NCBI GenBank assembly: GCA_949126835.1
Contig: CASBPS010000042.1
Span: 558,001 to 622,000 of the forward strand
Direction of reading: 5' to 3'
Length of the DNA stretch: 64,000 nt
Source: Anisus vortex
Lineage: Eukaryota > Mollusca > Gastropoda > Planorbidae
The notes under the pieces: generated by a model
Told to the model about the DNA's origin: nothing
Databases searched by the model: none
Seen by the model: the letters and a program-made list of their open reading frames with translations, nothing else
In this document: positions 60,786 through 64,000 of the stretch, in pieces
Position numbering within the stretch: position 1 is the first letter of the stretch
How the letters are laid out: the number at the start of each line of letters is the position of its first letter
Position numbers and translations under genes: made by a program

Positions 60786-61773
60786 CAAAAGTATAAAGAA
60801 CACAGTAATTGCAAAAATACTGCTCAGTTCTTAATTACTTATTAATTAAGTAGCCACATTGTTCTTTTGTTACCGTACCATTTTACAACAAGAGTAATAT
60901 ATGCAAAATGGATTAATTCTGTACATAGGCCTATATAACTCTTAATATTTATATCCGATTTATATAGGTTATTAAACATATATGGGAGTTAATTATTATA
61001 ATATGAATTTGGCCTATAGGTCCATGCAATCAGCACCGGGATGTGTCTAATGTTCATCCAAGGCAGAGCACTAGCCCCAGCTCTAGTCTAGACTAAGCCT
61101 AATAATACTAGGCCTACAGACTATAGTCATAGTAACACAGGTCATATCATATTGTATAGCCTAATCAATATGGAATTTATACATAGGACATAGATCTAGG
61201 CCTACATATATATATGATAGGCCCATAGTTAGCCTATAACTCGATCTATATATAGTGTAGGCTTAAATTTAGTAGGCCTAGAGATTGCCTTTGCCAGCCT
61301 TAGCCTACCTAGCCATTCAGCCTAAAGACTAAGCAGAAGCTCGTGCCTAAGCCTAATTTAAATAATTTTATATAGCCTAGCCTATACAATACTATACATA
61401 TATTATATGTATATAGCCTTGTAGGCCTAATATATAAATAGTTTAATTAGCTTTTCATTAGCCTAGCAGATAGCAAATATCGCATTGGATTGCATTTTAT
61501 AATAAAAATAGCCTAATCATTATCATTATTAGATAGCAGGCCTACGGGTTATAACATTTAGGCCTAATAACAATTAATAATATTTTGGTCTTGGTTAAAG
61601 TTAATTGGTAATTAATGAGTTGACAACTCAGTTGTAAGTTGTAGGGTATTAGCTAATCACACATACAAATTGAAATATGCATAAGAGAATGATTTTTAAA
61701 TTTTATGAGATCATTTTATCATTGACTTAAGCTAAGAAGATCTAGACTCTAGGCCAATGGCAAGTACACTTAC

Positions 61774-61942
61774 CGTCGCTTAGGCCTAGCAGTGAAAGGT
61801 TTAAACAAGGAAATGTGCGTCTTCGTTTACGAAGTGTTTGGAACATAATATTAATTTTAATATACTCTGTTATTATGTCTTCTTTTGGCATGCTATGCAT
61901 TTTAAGACGTTTGTATCTATCAGCGGATATCGATGAAAACAT
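61774..61942 (-). CDS. Candidate first coding exon, unknown protein
   Basis: Minus strand: ATG at 61942 in an A-rich context, 56 codons open, then a strong donor (GACG, GTAAGT) at 61774/61773. The peptide is basic: MFSSISADRYKRLKMHSMP, later TLRKRRRTFPC. About 85 to 120 bases upstream on the same strand lie CAGGAAGTG, TCACGTGA and CCGGG, the ETS/E-box type sites common at animal promoters. This is inside the inverted-repeat-bounded segment, next to its right end. Downstream exons cannot be fixed. Not recognised. Confidence 0.3.
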
Positions 61943-62100
61943 AGTTTATTTTTCTTTAGTGAAGATTTAACGTCGGAATCCTATCACACTAAGACAACTT
62001 CTTATAATTTCTTCTTTATCATTATGTAAACAAACACTTCCTGATCAGTACATCACGTGACCCGGAAATACTTGTGAATAATGCCCATTACGTCAACGAA

Positions 62101-62200
62101 ATAGGGGGAGGGGGGTCAGAAAATTTTGACAATTGTTGACATGGGGGAAGGGGGAAGTCAAGAAAAGTTGACGTCAACAATGTTACGGTTTATCAAATAA
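62101..62200. repeat. Imperfect two-unit tandem, GGGGGA-rich
   Basis: GTCAACGAAATAGGGGGAGG with TCAGAAAATTTTGACA is followed by a second version, GGGGGAAGGGGGAAGTCAAG with AAAAGTTGAC, ending in the palindrome GTTGACGTCAAC. Confidence 0.55.
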
Positions 62201-62284
62201 ATAATAATACAATTTATTACAAAATTTTACATTTGCCATATTTAACTTACATAGATAACATGTAAAAACATGGTTTTACGTTAA

Positions 62285-62450
62285 TACAAATATATTGTTA
62301 GGTATGTTCAAGTAGATGATCTCCCCTCGACCTCTTGATGAACTTTGCCACTGTTGCGTCCTTGGTTTATTTTATTACTGCTGATGTAATAGAATTCTGC
62401 CGAATGCGTTTCATTATTTTGCAAGAGAATATTCTTGTAGCCTAGAAATT
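62285..62450 (-). other. Coding-like remnant, unknown
   Basis: The minus strand reads IMKRIRQNSITSAVIK, stop, TKDATVAKFIKRSRGDHLLE then a stop. Basic, protein-like composition in a non-repetitive stretch. May be part of a dead element ORF. Very tentative. Confidence 0.2.
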
Positions 62451-62599
62451 ATGATAATTTGCTGTTTACAATTTCCGTGGTTTATTTGTAGAATACTACG
62501 CATCCAGAAAAGTCTACCAAGAATAGTATAAATAGGAGTTTCATTCTATTTAGAAAGAAGTGTTTACATCGATGTAGTAGTCTATTAAGTCTTCCCCTA

Positions 62600-62850
62600 A
62601 TAGCACACTACCTTCGGGCCAAAATCGGGAAGGGCTCGGCAAAAAGTTCGGGCGCATGTCGGCAGTGAGGTCCACCCCAGATGCCATTTTGCTAACTCGA
62701 AAGCGTCCGGGCAGAGCTCGGCTACAGATCGGATATGATCGGCAACAGTAGCAAAACCAAATGTTTGCCGAACCGTATCTGCTTTTAGCCGCCCCTCGCC
62801 GAACCTTAGCTGCTTATAGCCGACCCTCACCCACAAGTGGCCCGAATCAG
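62600..62850. mobile_element. CpG-rich TIR-like block
   Basis: The left edge TTCGGGCCAAAATCGGGAAG and the inverted right edge TTCGGGCCACTTGTGGGTGA pair over ~28 bases with mismatches, and words such as GCTCGGC and GCCGAACC recur inside. Composition contrasts sharply with the flanks. No clear target duplication. The 125-codon minus frame here (62974-62597) has no recognisable domain. Confidence 0.45.
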
Positions 62851-63685
62851 ATTTATCATAAAATAAGCATGCATAATATTGTACATTCAGAATTTTAAAA
62901 CATAAAAGTAATAGACATACAGACACGTTGACATATAGTAATGAAAAAAGGTCAGAACAAAATATTGCAAGCAAATTTTTATTAAAAATTAAAAGCTTTT
63001 ATTTCTTTATTTAGAAGTGCCTCTCTGCCACCATCTCAGTCTGCAGTGAAACCATCATCTGTTTGCTTTTATTAATTTCCTCCTCAGCTGCACTCTTGTG
63101 ACATCTAACTGCATCTAAAAACAATTGTAAATGCATAAAAAATAACTTTCAAATAGTTAGGAGACTATCTTACTACATTTGATATACTGGTACTGTTGAT
63201 ATAATTTTTTCCCAAAAGTTACCTAATAGGCCTACTGCAGATGCAAAGATTTGTAATATACCCTGTACCCTGTACTAAAGCTTTATAAAAATTAATGTTA
63301 ATTGAAATATTTAATCTATTTTCTTTTTCATTTAATATCTTCAAACTTAGTAATTCTTGGCTGATAAATTCAAGGCATCAAGCAAAATTTAATGGGTGGA
63401 CATCTTTATTTTACCCAAGTAATTAGTAAAATTATGAATGGAAAATGTTATAAAAACATAAAACCAAAATTGTATTAAATTAAGACATTATAATTGTTTA
63501 ATTAATTTGCCTATTTTTTTAAAGTGTGGATCCATTTTATTGACATTTTGATGTAGCTTTAATACTATTAAAAATTAAAAAGTAACCTTTAAGATCAATT
63601 GGATCCATGGGGATAGTGAAACATGATTTGCTAGTTTTTGTGACACCTGTTTTTTGCGACTTTACATTTCCCTAACTCGTGTCAG
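62851..63685. other. Unassigned AT-rich DNA
   Basis: No gene or repeat recognised. Confidence 0.45.
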
Positions 63686-63689
63686 GTTT

Positions 63690-63830
63690 GAATCTGAACT
63701 AGACTCAAGGGCACACCTGATCGGGAGGAAAATTCCAGCGCAGCCACTTGGATTAAAACTGGGGACCTATGTATAGGCTTAAAAATGTTATTCTGCCACA
63801 ATGCCCAACTACTATTAATACTACAGAGTA
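63690..63830 (-). mobile_element. Possible degenerate SINE head
   Basis: The minus strand has TAGTTGGGCATTGTGG (A-box-like) and, about 40 bases on, CCAGTTTTAATCC (degenerate B-box-like). Weak. Confidence 0.25.
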
Positions 63831-64000
63831 AGGTAATAAAAGAAAAGGTCAGAAGGGTGATATGTAAACAATTGTAAATACTCACAGACTGTTACATCTT
63901 TTATACGGTACGCAACGTCCGGAACTCTGTTTTGCCCCTACTCCCTGACCAACACATTGTTGCTGCAAAACTATTGGTGAAAACTTTTCTCATAGAGTTG

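Larger units (their letters stand above)
57225..62100. mobile_element. 4.9-kb segment bounded by inverted repeats
   Basis: Left boundary block AATGGGCATTATTCACAAGT (57240) and GTCACGTGATGTAC (57279). At the right, GTACATCACGTGAC (62048) and ACTTGTGAATAATGCCCATT (62070) repeat them in reverse complement over about 60 bases. The left end interrupts a central module of copy G. The interior has a distinct texture: very many TAGGCCTA words, a SINE and weak minus-strand exon signals. It could be a large TIR transposon or a genomic segment flanked by inverted promoter-like sequence. The module does not resume after 62100, so a simple insertion is not proven. Confidence 0.5.

Noticed and set aside
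62597..62974. 125-residue minus-strand ORF
   Set aside because: It crosses from AT-rich DNA into the CpG-rich TIR-like block, where stops are rare; no domain.

Overview
This is animal nuclear DNA, AT-rich and made mostly of repeats. There is no intact protein-coding gene that I can support. Two tRNA-derived SINEs (41876-42140, 59148-59418) and a body fragment (51190-51410) share a body I associate with heterobranch, especially freshwater pulmonate, snails. The palindrome TAGGCCTA recurs throughout, and two broken copies of a trypsin-like gene resemble proteins I remember from gastropods. I infer a heterobranch gastropod; the species is not determined.

Layout. 1-15060: a piggyBac relic, a SINE, and two copies (A, B) of a large modular repeat whose outer arms are inverted relative to each other. 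These copies carry nested LINE fragments, hAT-type MITEs, another TIR element and a 10-bp tandem array. 15085-23570: the least repetitive part. It holds a multi-exon trypsin-like pseudogene (19212-21878) with an RTE-like LINE fragment in its first intron, two hairpin MITEs and a TIR element. 23572-32328: an L2/CR1-like LINE 3' part, repeat copy C with a 52-bp minisatellite and another LINE fragment, then part of copy D with AT-rich arrays. 32329-35756: a GC-richer retroposon with a broken CCHC zinc-knuckle ORF and a poly(A)-like tail but no reverse transcriptase that I can see. 35757-43560: the rest of copy D, a clean 531-bp hAT-type element, copy E, the second and more decayed trypsin-like pseudogene, and a SINE. 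43570-51180: copy F with several insertions. 52029-57224: a fuller piggyBac relic followed by copy G. The block 53313-57189 is a diverged direct duplicate of 1-4300, including the same LINE insertion. 57225-62100: a 4.9-kb segment bounded by inverted repeats that carry a CACGTG motif. It is very rich in TAGGCCTA and contains weak minus-strand exon candidates. 62101-64000: a short tandem, a CpG-rich TIR-like block and otherwise unassigned DNA.

How it fits together. Most of the window is one repeat family, duplicated several times and used as a landing pad by LINEs, SINEs and MITEs. Comparing paralogous copies exposes empty sites and relative insertion ages. A second shared theme is a LINE 3' end that recurs at least seven times and is also the tail of the SINE at 1061, which suggests a SINE/partner-LINE pair. 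I found no operon, CRISPR array, phage or complete virus-like system.
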